64,000 nucleotides of DNA from Hephaestia sp. MAHUQ-44 (GCF_023806085.1 NZ_JAMSLX010000002.1:1-64000); one strand, 5' to 3'; shown: positions 8,530 through 17,778, counted from the first letter of the stretch. The notes: a model not told the origin generated them from the letters alone. A program made the numbers and translations.

Positions 8530-9662
8530 GCACCGTCGATCTTGTACGCGCGCTGCCGGCACCGGGGGTGACGCATGTGACGCAGCCGCTGCTGCCGCCG
8601 CTGGCCGAGTATATTCCCTATCTCGAACGCATCTGGGAAAATCGCTGGCTGACCAATTGCGGGCCGTTCCACGAGGAGTTGGAAAGCGCGCTGGTCGCGT
8701 ATCTCGATGTGCCGCAGGTGTCGCTGGTGTCGAACGGCACGATCGCCTTGTGGCTGGCGTTGCAGGCGCTGCGCGTCGAGGGCGAAGTCATCACCACGCC
8801 TTTCTCGTTCGTCGCCACCGCGCATGCGCTGCGGCTGGTGGGCGCCACCCCGGTGTTCGTCGATATCGATCCCGAAACCTGCAACCTTGACCCCGCCAAG
8901 GTGGACGCCGCGATCACGGAGCGCACGACGGCGATCCTGCCGGTTCATTGCTACGGTTTTCCCTGCGATGTGGCGGCGTTGCAGGCGATCGCCGAAGCGC
9001 ACGATGTGCGCCTGGTCTACGATGCGGCGCACGCGTTCGCGGTGCGCGACCATGGCCGCAGCATCCTGGCGCACGGTGACCTCTCGGTGCTCAGCTTCCA
9101 CGCCACCAAGGTATTCAACACCTTCGAGGGCGGCGCGATCGTCGCGCCGGACAAGGCCACGAAAGACCGGATCGACCAGTTGCGCAATTTCGGCTTCGTC
9201 GGCGAGACGATTGTCGCCACCCCGTCGATCAACGGCAAGATGAACGAGCTTCAGGCGGCGTTCGGGCTGCTGCAATTGCGCCATATCGATCGTGCGATCG
9301 CGCGGCGCGCGCGGATCGGCGCGCAATATCGCGCGGCGCTGGCCGGGGTGCCGGGGATCGGCCTGTTCGCGTCGGGCGCGTCATGGGCGCCCAATCACGC
9401 CTATTTCCCGATCCGTGTCGCCGCATCCTATCCCGGCGGGCGCGACGGCGTGTGGCAGCGGCTTCAGGATGCCGGCATTCTGGCGCGGCGCTATTTCCAC
9501 CCGCTGATCGCGGACATGCCGGGCTATCGTCATCTGCCCTCGGCGCGCGCGCCCTTGCCGGTGGCGCGGCGGATGGCGGCGGAGATCCTGTGCCTTCCGC
9601 TCCATCCCGATCTGCCTGACGCGGCGATCGAGCAGACGATCGGGATCGTCCTTGGCGATTAG
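8526..9662 (+). CDS. DegT/DnrJ/EryC1-family sugar aminotransferase, VioA-like
   Basis: A 378-aa PLP-dependent sugar aminotransferase. The fold is recognisable from NRWLTNCGPFHEELE, SNGTIALWLAL, TPFSFVATAHA, the conserved Asp in VYDAAHAF, and the PLP-binding Lys in SFHATKVFNTFEGG. That lysine motif resembles VioA (dTDP-4-amino-4,6-dideoxyglucose transaminase) rather than WecE or FdtB types. With RmlA and RmlB in the same operon, the precursor dTDP-4-keto-6-deoxyglucose is available, so the likely product is dTDP-4-amino-4,6-dideoxyhexose (viosamine). This assignment is inference; the family is certain. The start is GTG at 8526, overlapping the rmlC stop. Standard sphingan rml cassettes have no aminotransferase here. 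Confidence 0.88.
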   Translation: MSTVDLVRALPAPGVTHVTQPLLPPLAEYIPYLERIWENRWLTNCGPFHEELESALVAYLDVPQVSLVSNGTIALWLALQALRVEGEVITTPFSFVATAHALRLVGATPVFVDIDPETCNLDPAKVDAAITERTTAILPVHCYGFPCDVAALQAIAEAHDVRLVYDAAHAFAVRDHGRSILAHGDLSVLSFHATKVFNTFEGGAIVAPDKATKDRIDQLRNFGFVGETIVATPSINGKMNELQAAFGLLQLRHIDRAIARRARIGAQYRAALAGVPGIGLFASGASWAPNHAYFPIRVAASYPGGRDGVWQRLQDAGILARRYFHPLIADMPGYRHLPSARAPLPVARRMAAEILCLPLHPDLPDAAIEQTIGIVLGD

Positions 9663-10560
9663 CCACGCCCCCGAATCCGATCGGGAGGGCCCCCGCATTG
9701 TGGTGACGGGCAAGGGTGGGCAACTCGCGCGCGCGCTGGTTGCGACGGCGCCGCCCGGCGTGCAGGTGATCGCGCTGTCGCACGGTGAACTCGACATCAC
9801 CGATGCCGCGCAGGTGGCGCGGATGATGGCGTCGCTGGCCCCCGATGTCCTCATCAACGCCGCGGCTTATACCGCCGTCGATCGCGCCGAGCACGATGCC
9901 GAGCGCGCTTTCGCGGTCAATGCGCAGGGCCCCGCGACGCTTGCGGCGGCGGCGGCGAGGACGGGCGCGCGCTTCGTCCAGATATCGACCGATTATGTGT
10001 TCGACGGCACCAGCACCGTCCGCCGCCGCAGCAATGATCCGGTACGGCCGTGCAACGTCTATGGCGCCTCCAAGGCGGCCGGGGAGGCGGCGGTGCGCAT
10101 GGCACTGCCCGACGCGCTGATCGTCCGCACCGCCTGGCTGTACGGCGCGGCGGGGACCAATTTCGTCGCGACGATGCTGCGTCTGCTCGCCGAGCGCGAC
10201 GAGGTGGGCGTGGTTGCCGATCAGTTCGGCTCGCCCACCCATGCGCGCAGCCTGGCGCGCGTGCTGTGGCGGCTGGTGGGGCGTGACGTGCGCGGGATCT
10301 GGCACGCGACCGATGCCGGTGCTGCCTCATGGTACGATTTCGCGGTCGCGATCGCGGAGGAGGCGCGGGGCGCCGGGCTGCTCGCGCACGCCGCAGCGAT
10401 CCGGCCGATTGCGACCGCCGATTATCCGACCGCGGCGCCGCGGCCGCTGTTCAGCATCCTCGATCCCGAGGATCTGTGGGGCGCGGTTGACCTGCCGCCG
10501 CCGCACTGGCGGCACGAGCTTCGCGCGATGCTGGCCGAGGTGAAGGAATCCGCGCCATGA
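9652..10560 (+). CDS. rmlD: dTDP-4-dehydrorhamnose reductase
   Basis: A roughly 302-aa SDR-family reductase that makes dTDP-L-rhamnose. The NAD(P)-binding glycine motif VTGKGGQLARAL lies near residue 18, followed by ELDITDAAQV, VLINAAAYTAVDRAE, the STDYVFDG block, the catalytic YGASKAAGE (Tyr-x3-Lys), and RTAWLYG. The start is uncertain: the TTG at 9652 overlaps the preceding gene by 11 bp and gives a 14-residue lead before the usual beginning; a GTG inside RIVVTG behind GGGAGG is possible but would start inside the first strand. The stop overlaps the rmlB start (ATGA). Confidence 0.94.
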   Translation: MAISHAPESDREGPRIVVTGKGGQLARALVATAPPGVQVIALSHGELDITDAAQVARMMASLAPDVLINAAAYTAVDRAEHDAERAFAVNAQGPATLAAAAARTGARFVQISTDYVFDGTSTVRRRSNDPVRPCNVYGASKAAGEAAVRMALPDALIVRTAWLYGAAGTNFVATMLRLLAERDEVGVVADQFGSPTHARSLARVLWRLVGRDVRGIWHATDAGAASWYDFAVAIAEEARGAGLLAHAAAIRPIATADYPTAAPRPLFSILDPEDLWGAVDLPPPHWRHELRAMLAEVKESAP

Positions 10561-11696
10561 AAAGCCTGCTCGTCACCGGCGGGGCCGGTTTTATCGGTTC
10601 GTGCTTCGTGCGTTATTGGCGCGATCGCTATCCCGACGACCGGATCGTCGTGCTCGATCTGCTGACCTATGCCGGCAATCGCGCCAATCTCGATGGGGTG
10701 GCGCGCGTGTCGCTGGTGGTCGGCGATATCTGCGACCAGCGGCGCGTCACTGCATTGCTGCGCGAGCACGACATCGACACGATCGTCAATTTCGCCGCCG
10801 AATCGCATGTCGATCGCTCGATCAGCGGCCCCGATGCCTTTCTGCGGACCAACATCGTCGGGACGCAGCGCCTGCTCGAAGCTGCCCGGACGGTCTGGCT
10901 GTCGGGGGCGGTGCGGCCGCATCATCGCTTTCATCAGGTCTCGACCGACGAGGTGTTCGGCAGCCTCGGCCCCGCCGATCCGGCGTTTCACGAAGCCACG
11001 CCGTTCGCGCCCAATTCGCCTTATTCGGCGAGCAAGGCGGCGGCGGATCATCTGGTGCGCGCCTATCATCACAGTTTCGGGCTCGCGACCAGCGTGTCGC
11101 ATTGCTCGAACAATTACGGCCCCTATCAATTTCCCGAAAAGCTGATTCCGTTATTCCTCATCAACCTGCTCGAAGGCCGCCCGCTGCCGATTTACGGCGA
11201 CGGCATGAACGTCCGCGACTGGCTGTTCGTCGAGGATCATTGCCGGGGGATCGACCTGATCCTCCAGCGCGGGGGGGCGGGGACGCAATATAATATCGGT
11301 GGCGGTGCCGAACTGACCAATATGGCCGTGATCGATACGCTGTGCGCGCTGGTCGATCGGCATTTTGCCCGCTCCCCGGGGTTGGCGGCGTGCTTTCCCG
11401 ATGCGCCGGCGGCCATGGGGCGTGCGTCGGCATCGCTCAAACATTTCGTGATCGACCGGCCGGGGCATGATCGGCGTTATGCCATCGACGATCGCCGAAT
11501 CCGGGCGGAGCTGGGCTATCGCGCGCGGCACGATTTTCAGCAGGGGTTTGCAAAGACCGTCGCCTGGTATCTTGCCAACGTGGATTGGTGGCGCGCGGTT
11601 GCGGATCGGGGCGCCGCCGCGCGCGGTTCAAACGCTATAGCGTCGCCGGCGGGATCAGGCGGACCAGCGCCGGCAGCGATCGCCGCCACAGGATAG
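10557..11696 (+). CDS. rmlB: dTDP-glucose 4,6-dehydratase
   Basis: A 379-aa NAD-dependent extended SDR that converts dTDP-glucose to dTDP-4-keto-6-deoxyglucose. It shows TGGAGFIGSCFVR at the N-terminus, DLLTYAGNRANL, NFAAESHVDRSI, the catalytic STDEVFGSL and YSASKAAADHLVRAY, then NNYGPYQFPEKLIPL and the C-terminal RPGHDRRYAID. The catalytic core is complete. The last 30 residues are low-complexity, Ala/Gly/Pro-rich, and overlap the convergent PhyH gene by 62 bp, which makes the protein longer than the usual 350 aa or so. It is the last gene of the plus-strand EPS operon; order A-C-aminotransferase-D-B is unusual. Confidence 0.95.
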   Translation: MKSLLVTGGAGFIGSCFVRYWRDRYPDDRIVVLDLLTYAGNRANLDGVARVSLVVGDICDQRRVTALLREHDIDTIVNFAAESHVDRSISGPDAFLRTNIVGTQRLLEAARTVWLSGAVRPHHRFHQVSTDEVFGSLGPADPAFHEATPFAPNSPYSASKAAADHLVRAYHHSFGLATSVSHCSNNYGPYQFPEKLIPLFLINLLEGRPLPIYGDGMNVRDWLFVEDHCRGIDLILQRGGAGTQYNIGGGAELTNMAVIDTLCALVDRHFARSPGLAACFPDAPAAMGRASASLKHFVIDRPGHDRRYAIDDRRIRAELGYRARHDFQQGFAKTVAWYLANVDWWRAVADRGAAARGSNAIASPAGSGGPAPAAIAATG

Positions 11697-12600
11697 TTGA
11701 TTGTTGGCGGGGATTGAGACCACGCGCGAGCCGCGACAACTGGCCGCGCGTCATCCCCGATCGCTCGCACAGGAACGGGTGGCGCGGCGTGCGCGCGAAA
11801 TAGCTGTGGAAGATCGCGCGACGGTCGGTTGCGAAGGCGGGCTGGCCGCGGTGAAAACATTTGGCGGTATCGACGAAGATCACCGTCCCCGCCGGGCCAT
11901 CGCAGGTCACGATGTCGCGCTCGAAATCGGCCCCCAGCACAGTCGCCAGTTCGGCGCTGGTCGCGGTGGTGTAATGATAGCCCCTGGCGTCGTCCTGCGC
12001 TGGATCGGCCCGCGCGATCGCCTGAAACGGGCCATCCTGCTTGCCGACGTCGTTGCAATAGATCGCGACCTTGATCGTCTTGCGATCTTCCCAGTCGCGG
12101 TGCCACTGCCTGGTACCCGCCTCGCGCCCGTCGGCGACGGTGTAGATGATGTTGACGCCGTCATAGGCGACCGGCAGCCCGATATAGGCCTCGACGATAT
12201 CGAGCAGCCGATCGTGCAGCCCCCACATGACGATTTCGGGCGTATTCGCGATGTTGCCGGGGGGCACGATGGTGAAGGTCTTGCCCGCTGCGACCTGCTG
12301 CCTCGCCTCCTCGGCGAACGCGTCCGCCAGCCGCTGGCCGGCGCGTAGCGCCTCCTGCGAACCGGGCAGGCCCAGCACGTCGAGCGAGGTGACGAAAATA
12401 CCGTCGCGCTCGAGCCCCGTGACGATCTCGCGGTCGAGCCCGCTCAGCACGGGCAGCGCGGCCCGGTGCGCGGCAAGCGCGCGACGATAGCGGTTGGCGA
12501 GAACCCGGCTGACGGGTGGCGCGTTGGCCAGCCGTAACGCCGAACGGGCGGGGAAATTCTTGAGACGATGCGCCCAGTCCTGCGTTGCGGCAGCGTTCAT
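11635..12600 (-). CDS. PhyH-family Fe(II)/2-oxoglutarate dioxygenase
   Basis: A 321-aa protein of the phytanoyl-CoA dioxygenase superfamily. The metal-binding triad is visible: His167 and Asp169 in RQWHRDWED and His250 in KCFHRGQP; Arg260 in FATDRR is placed to bind 2-oxoglutarate. These enzymes hydroxylate unactivated carbons. The substrate is unknown; the position next to the EPS operon, with its end overlapping rmlB, suggests it may act on a sugar or lipid linked to EPS, but this is only context. The first 100 residues are a basic/helical extension with no recognised domain. It is convergent with the EPS operon and read separately from the GH115 gene upstream (172-bp gap). Confidence 0.88.
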   Translation of the reverse strand: MNAAATQDWAHRLKNFPARSALRLANAPPVSRVLANRYRRALAAHRAALPVLSGLDREIVTGLERDGIFVTSLDVLGLPGSQEALRAGQRLADAFAEEARQQVAAGKTFTIVPPGNIANTPEIVMWGLHDRLLDIVEAYIGLPVAYDGVNIIYTVADGREAGTRQWHRDWEDRKTIKVAIYCNDVGKQDGPFQAIARADPAQDDARGYHYTTATSAELATVLGADFERDIVTCDGPAGTVIFVDTAKCFHRGQPAFATDRRAIFHSYFARTPRHPFLCERSGMTRGQLSRLARGLNPRQQSTILWRRSLPALVRLIPPATL

Positions 12601-12772
12601 GGCGATTCCTCCGACCGGTCGGGCGTGCGCGCGGGGGCGTGCGTTTCCGGGGCGCTTTATCTGCCAACGGTCCCGATCGGCGGCAATGCGCGCTTATGCG
12701 GAGGAAAAATTGCGCATGCCGGGCGAACCCGGCCGATGCGGCCCGTCGCTTAAGGGGAGATGGTCGTTGGCG

Positions 12773-15412
12773 TCACGCGCTTTTCGAGGGCGGCCCAAGG
12801 TAAAGCGGCGGCAGCGGCACCGTACTCAGGACGAGTTTCTGCAAGACGACATTGTCGTCGATCCGCCAGACCTTCACCACGTGCTTGCCGGTGGTGATGC
12901 TACCCAGGTCGGCCGAAAGGCGCAGGATATTGTCGGAGACGGCATCGGCCCAGCGCTGGCGGGCCAGCGTGTCGTGCGCGCCGCCGGTCGCTTCCAGATG
13001 GGCCTTGAGCACCTGCACGGGGCCATCGTCGATCGACACGCCGATGCGGATGCCGCCGCTGGCGTTGGTATCGAGCGTCGGCGCCAGATCGAGCGTCAGC
13101 GTCGCCGGGCCGGCGTGCTCGACCAGCACATCATAGTCGAGGCGAACGCCGTCCGCCGCCGAGGTTGCGGGGCGCCCCTGTGGCAGCGCCAGCATGGCGC
13201 CGTCGGTACGGCTCAGATGGGCGACCGGCGTCCAGCGCAGCCCCGCGCCATCGTGCGCGCGGCTGAAGGCGGGTGCCTCCAGCGCGATGATCCCCGGTGC
13301 CAAGGGCGCGCGCGCGGCAAAGGCGGGCTGCCGGCCGCGCTGGTCGGTAGGGGTGTCGGCGCCGACGCGGGTGATGCTCGGCATCGTCTGCTGGGTGGGG
13401 TCGTTCCAGATCACATAGCTCATGTGGACCTGCTGCATCATGCCGTCCCATTTGCCGCCGTTGATGCCGTGGTAGCGATCGGTGAGCGCGGCATCGCGCG
13501 CGAAGGTCGCTTCCACCTGATCGGCGAAGACATTGGCGCGCGGATCGTTGCGCGCCGCGAGCAGCTTGTTCCACGCCGCGGCGTAATAAAGCCGGTAGAG
13601 GTTCGCCAGCGCCGCGATCGGGAATTCGAGCAGCTGAAAATAGGCGTCGCGCTGGTCGGGGCGCAATTGCGCGCGGACCGCGAGCATCCGCGCCTCGAGC
13701 GCATCCCATTCGGCGACCATCGTCCCGAACTCGCCGCCGTCGAGGCCCTGCGGGGTGATGCCGCCGAGCGGAAAACTGTCCTGATCGATCAGTTCGGGCT
13801 TACGGCGCGCGGCATATTGGCTGTACGCGGTCATCATCTCACCGATCGCCGCGGCGTGCTCTGCGCCGAAGGTCGCCCGCGCCCAGCGCTGCGGGTAGGT
13901 GGCGAGCGTGTCGGGGGTCACCGCCTCGGGGTTCCACGCCATCGCGAGGAAGAAGCTGAGCGGATATTCCATCGGCTTGATGTCGCCGACATTGACGATC
14001 CACATCGCCCGCGCGCCGCGCGTATAGGCGAGATCCATCTGCTGCCAGACCTTCTCGATCTGGTTGGTATTGAGCCATTTGTAATTGCGCGGCCCGCCGA
14101 CATAATCGAAATGATAATAGATGCCATAGCCGCCGCGGCGGGGCGGGGCGCCGGGTTCGGGCAGCCGCCGGATCTGGCCCCAATTATCGTCGGCGAACAG
14201 CAAGGTGACATCGTCGGGCACCGCCATGCCGTGATCGTAATAGTCCTGCACTTCCTTGTAGAGCGCCCAGATCTGCGGGGTATCGCTCGCGGGCTTTCGG
14301 GTCACCTCGGCGATGATCCGGCGCTGGTCGGCCACGATCTGTTCGAGCAGCGGAATGGCGGTGCCTTCGCCCATCGCTTCGTCGCCGTCGCCGCGCATCC
14401 CGATCGTGACGACGGCCTCATAGCCTTTACCGTCGCCTTTCGACATCATCCGCGCGATCCCGCCGCGCCAGAAGGCGCGCAGATTGTCGCGGTTCCGGGT
14501 GTAATCCCAAGGGCCGCCCGTCACGCCCTTGTCGGTGTTGCGGTGCCATTCGTCCTGCGCACGCATCATCACTTCGTGATGCGAACTGCCCATGATGACG
14601 CCCATCGCATCCGCCAGAACCATATTGTTCGGATCGTCGTCGGCAAACGCCTTGGGCGCCCACATCGCGGGCCAGAGATAATTCCCCTTCATCCGCAGCA
14701 GCAATTCGAACACGCGCGCGTACAGGGCCGAATTGATGCCGCCGAATTTCTTCTTCGCCCAGCCGCTGAAACATGGATCTTCATCGTTGATGAAGAAGCC
14801 GCGGTAGCGGACGCTGGGCTGATCGCGCCGCGATCCTGCCGGAATCGAGACGTCCCATTTTCTGGGAATCGGAACGTCGGCGAACCAATACCAGGGCGAC
14901 ACCCCCAGGCGTTCGGAGATGTCATAGGTGCCGAATACTGCGCCGCGCCGATCGGCGCCGACGATCACCAGCGCCTGTGCGACGCCGGGGAAGGGATCGT
15001 CGACCACGATCTGGCGGAAGGCTTCCCATGCGCCATGAAGATCGGTGGCGTCGATTTTCCCAGCCTGGATGAGATTGTCGATGGTAGCGCTCTGGCCGAG
15101 GACGCCGATCACGACGACGGGGCCACGAAGTCTGGTGATGGTCGTCAAGCGTTGCGGGCGCCGGCCGCTCACGGCGGCAAGGTCGGCGGCGAAACCGGTC
15201 GCGACATGCGCGACGGCGGAATCCGCGTCGGGGTCGATCAGGATGGCGGCGGGGGTGCCGTTCTGGATCAGGGGAAAGTCGTGCCCCGTCGTGCCATTCG
15301 CCGATAGCGTTTGGGCGGCGCTGGGTATTCGTAGCGCCGCCAAGGCGCCGACCGAGGTCGCGCTGCCGAGCAGAATCCTGCGCGTGATACCGTTCTTGCC
15401 CGATTCGGCCAC
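12773..15412 (-). CDS. GH115-family glucuronidase, Tat-exported
   Basis: An 879-aa protein of glycoside hydrolase family 115, whose characterised members remove (4-O-methyl)-glucuronic acid from xylan. The N-terminus has a twin-arginine signal (TRRILLG then a hydrophobic Ala-rich segment, cleavage near PSAAQ). GH115-type blocks follow: GTYDISERLGVSPWYWFADVP, RYRGFFINDEDPCFSGW, KGNYLWPAMWAPKAF, MGSSHHEVMMRAQDEW, YYHFDYVGGPRNYKW and NVGDIKPMEYPLSFF. A C-terminal beta-rich region after residue 650 corresponds to the accessory dimerisation domain of the family. It is beside a secreted DUF1080 protein in divergent orientation, so a plant-polysaccharide utilisation role is likely; action on a glucuronate-bearing EPS is an alternative given the neighbouring locus. 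Confidence 0.93.
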   Translation of the reverse strand: MAESGKNGITRRILLGSATSVGALAALRIPSAAQTLSANGTTGHDFPLIQNGTPAAILIDPDADSAVAHVATGFAADLAAVSGRRPQRLTTITRLRGPVVVIGVLGQSATIDNLIQAGKIDATDLHGAWEAFRQIVVDDPFPGVAQALVIVGADRRGAVFGTYDISERLGVSPWYWFADVPIPRKWDVSIPAGSRRDQPSVRYRGFFINDEDPCFSGWAKKKFGGINSALYARVFELLLRMKGNYLWPAMWAPKAFADDDPNNMVLADAMGVIMGSSHHEVMMRAQDEWHRNTDKGVTGGPWDYTRNRDNLRAFWRGGIARMMSKGDGKGYEAVVTIGMRGDGDEAMGEGTAIPLLEQIVADQRRIIAEVTRKPASDTPQIWALYKEVQDYYDHGMAVPDDVTLLFADDNWGQIRRLPEPGAPPRRGGYGIYYHFDYVGGPRNYKWLNTNQIEKVWQQMDLAYTRGARAMWIVNVGDIKPMEYPLSFFLAMAWNPEAVTPDTLATYPQRWARATFGAEHAAAIGEMMTAYSQYAARRKPELIDQDSFPLGGITPQGLDGGEFGTMVAEWDALEARMLAVRAQLRPDQRDAYFQLLEFPIAALANLYRLYYAAAWNKLLAARNDPRANVFADQVEATFARDAALTDRYHGINGGKWDGMMQQVHMSYVIWNDPTQQTMPSITRVGADTPTDQRGRQPAFAARAPLAPGIIALEAPAFSRAHDGAGLRWTPVAHLSRTDGAMLALPQGRPATSAADGVRLDYDVLVEHAGPATLTLDLAPTLDTNASGGIRIGVSIDDGPVQVLKAHLEATGGAHDTLARQRWADAVSDNILRLSADLGSITTGKHVVKVWRIDDNVVLQKLVLSTVPLPPLYLGPPSKSA

Positions 15413-15653
15413 CGATGCTCTCCCTTTATGCTAGCGCTACCATTGCTGCGCGAGGCGAAGAAGGCAACCGGTCTTCATGGGGCGCAGCCGCCGGCGGCGA
15501 CGATCGGATGTCGCTGCGATCGTTGTCAGCCGCTCCACAAACCGATCGACAGCAAACGCGCGGTTGCAGATAGGCGTGGCGGCGGGCAAGCTGCGCGGCG
15601 AATGGATGGTTCGACTGCCCCGAATCAGCCGAAACATCAGCATCGGAACTGCC

Positions 15654-16430
15654 ATGAAACTCTTCATCCTCCCCATATTGGCGCTGATCGGCGCTGCGCC
15701 CGCGCCCGAGCCTGCACCCGAGGCGCCGTGGCAGCGTATTTTCGATGGGAAGACGCTGACGGGGTGGACGCCCAAGATCACCGGTCGCGCGGTGGGGGAG
15801 GACCCGCTGAAAATGTTCACCGTCCACGATGGTGCGATCCGCGTGTCTTATGCCAATTACACCAAATTCGAGGGTGAGTTCGGGCATCTGTTCTGGAAAA
15901 CGCCGCTCAAGGCGTATCGCATCCGCTTCGATTATCGGCTGTTCGGCGAGCCGTTGCCGGGCATCCAGATTTGGCAGGCGAGCAATTCCGGGCTGATGTT
16001 CCACGCGCAGGCGCCCGAGACCATGGCACGCGATCAGGCGTTCCCGGTGAGCCTTGAGATGCAATTGCTCGCCGTGCCGCGTCCGAAGGAGGAGCCGACC
16101 GGCAATGTCTGCACGCCGGGCACCACCGTGGTATTCGAGGGCAAGCGCGATCCGCGCCACTGCATCCAGTCCTCCTCGCCGCTGCTGCCGCTGGGGCGCT
16201 GGACCAGGGCCGAGCTGGAAGTGCTGCCCAACGGCGAGATCACCCATTTCATCGACGGCAAGCCGGTGCTGCATTATTCGGCCGCCGAGCTCGACCCCAA
16301 CGACAAGGATGCGCAACCGCTGATCGCCGCGGCGGGGGGCAGGATCGCCCTGCGCCAAGGCTATATCGCGCTGCAAAGCGAGGGCAATCAGGTCGAGTTC
16401 CGCAACATCGAGGTGCAGTCGCTCGATTGA
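15654..16430 (+). CDS. DUF1080 (3-keto-disaccharide hydrolase-like) secreted protein
   Basis: A 258-aa protein with a short signal peptide (MKLFILPILALIGAAPA) and a DUF1080 domain, a concanavalin-like fold now linked to hydrolysis of 3-keto-glycosides. Typical features are WQRIFDGKTLTGWTPK near the mature N-terminus, FEGEFGHLFWKTPLK, YRIRFDYRL, SGLMFHAQ, and the C-terminal GRIALRQGYIALQSEGNQVEFRNIEV. The ATG at 15654 was chosen because the signal peptide begins there; an upstream in-frame extension is basic and lacks sense. Divergent from GH115, it probably acts in the periplasm on glycosides. No keto-forming oxidoreductase (GFO/IDH) is next to it. Confidence 0.88.
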   Translation: MKLFILPILALIGAAPAPEPAPEAPWQRIFDGKTLTGWTPKITGRAVGEDPLKMFTVHDGAIRVSYANYTKFEGEFGHLFWKTPLKAYRIRFDYRLFGEPLPGIQIWQASNSGLMFHAQAPETMARDQAFPVSLEMQLLAVPRPKEEPTGNVCTPGTTVVFEGKRDPRHCIQSSSPLLPLGRWTRAELEVLPNGEITHFIDGKPVLHYSAAELDPNDKDAQPLIAAAGGRIALRQGYIALQSEGNQVEFRNIEVQSLD

Positions 16431-16526
16431 TCGCGCGATCATCGCCGACATGCCGGCTATATGAAATCGGACGCGGTGTGGATTGGCGCTGTGATCTTGT
16501 AGGCCGCGTGCAGCGGTTGCGATCGT

Positions 16527-17672
16527 TCAACGGCGCGGGTCATCCTGCCGCGCTTGAAACCACGGCGTCATTCGTTGGATGGCTTCCTCGACCAGGGGCG
16601 TCGATACGGCGAAGCTGAACCGGATGAAGCGATGCCCGTCGACCGGATCGAAATCCACGCCGGGCGCGGTGGCGACGCCGGTATCGCGCAACAGGCGTTC
16701 GCAAAAGGCAAGGCTGTCGTTGGTGAGATGGCCGATGTCGGCATAGATGTAGAAGGCACCGTCGGGCGGCGCCATGCGCGTCAGGCCCATCGCGGGCAAC
16801 GCGTCGAGCATCAGCGTGCGGTTTCGCGCATAGGTCCGCACATGTCCCTCAAGCTCCTCCCGGCAGTCGAAGGCGACCAGCCCCGCATGCTGGGCAAGGA
16901 CCGGCGGCGTCAGGAACAGATTGCCCATCCGCGCCCGCGCCGCGGCGATCAGATCCGGCGGCACGACCAGCCAGCCCAGCCGCCAGCCGGCCATGCTGAA
17001 ATATTTGGAGAAGCTGTTGACGATCAAGGCGGTCGGCTCGTGCTGCACCATGGATTGGGCAGGCGCGCCGAAGCTGAGACCGTGATAGATTTCGTCCGAG
17101 ATAATCCGAATATTCCGGATGCGGCAAACCTCGACGATGGCCGCGAGCTCATCGGGAGTGATGATCGTGCCGGTGGGATTGGCGGGGCTGGCGATAATCA
17201 CGCCGTCGGGCGCCGGATCGAGCGCTGCCAGCGCCGCCGCGGTGATCTGAAAGCGTTCGGCGACACCACATGCCAGCTCGACGGGTTCGAGATAGAGCGC
17301 CTTCAGCGTGTTGCGATAGGCGACATAGCCGGGGCGGGCGATCGCGACGCGCGCGCCGGGCGCGAACAGGCACGAAAGCGCGAGCACAAAAGCCGGCGAT
17401 GCGCCGCACGTGAGGATGATCTGCTCGGGCCGGACATCAACGCCATGGGTCTCGGCATAATGGCGCGCGATGCGTTCCAGCAGCCGGACATTCTCCCAAT
17501 AGCCCATCGGATCGGTATCGAGGATGTGATGGGCAGCGGCGATCGCGCCGGCTGGGGCGCCGGTCGACGGTTGGCCGAATTCCATGTGAACGATATCGCG
17601 CCCTTGCGCCGCGAGGTCATGGGCAAGGCGACTGATCGCAATCGCCTGGAATGGCTGGACGTCGGCTATCAT
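16527..17672 (-). CDS. Class I/II PLP-dependent aminotransferase
   Basis: A 381-aa fold-type I aminotransferase of the AspB/AlaA-like group. The PLP lysine is in NSFSKYFSMAGWRLGW; upstream are ASPANPTGTII (the conserved Asn) and IISDEIYHGLSF (Asp and Tyr that hold the cofactor), and RFSFAVS near the C-terminus supplies the substrate-carboxylate Arg. Substrate specificity cannot be read. The ATG at 17672 starts MIADVQPFQAIAISRLA, which fits family N-termini; a longer upstream frame is not credible because it runs over the divergent deaminase gene. The 106-bp gap between the two genes must contain both promoters. Confidence 0.9.
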   Translation of the reverse strand: MIADVQPFQAIAISRLAHDLAAQGRDIVHMEFGQPSTGAPAGAIAAAHHILDTDPMGYWENVRLLERIARHYAETHGVDVRPEQIILTCGASPAFVLALSCLFAPGARVAIARPGYVAYRNTLKALYLEPVELACGVAERFQITAAALAALDPAPDGVIIASPANPTGTIITPDELAAIVEVCRIRNIRIISDEIYHGLSFGAPAQSMVQHEPTALIVNSFSKYFSMAGWRLGWLVVPPDLIAAARARMGNLFLTPPVLAQHAGLVAFDCREELEGHVRTYARNRTLMLDALPAMGLTRMAPPDGAFYIYADIGHLTNDSLAFCERLLRDTGVATAPGVDFDPVDGHRFIRFSFAVSTPLVEEAIQRMTPWFQARQDDPRR

Positions 17673-17778
17673 CTTGCGGCGCTTAGGAAGACGAACGCGC
17701 CCGTGCAAGCTGTCGCGCCGCGATCGCCGATCGGTTCGGGCGGTCGGCTCTCCTGTTCTGGAAGGGGGAACGGATACA

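Noticed and set aside
12494..15307. A 937-codon open frame on the plus strand opposite the GH115 gene
   Set aside because: It is an antisense shadow caused by high GC at third codon positions; its product is Arg/Gly/Asp/His-rich with no domain, and the minus strand has clear GH115 motifs throughout.
16428..16441. The palindrome TGATCGCGCGATCA at the end of the DUF1080 gene as a terminator or operator
   Set aside because: It includes the stop codon, has no loop or T-run, and GATC/CGCG-rich palindromes are common by chance in this composition.
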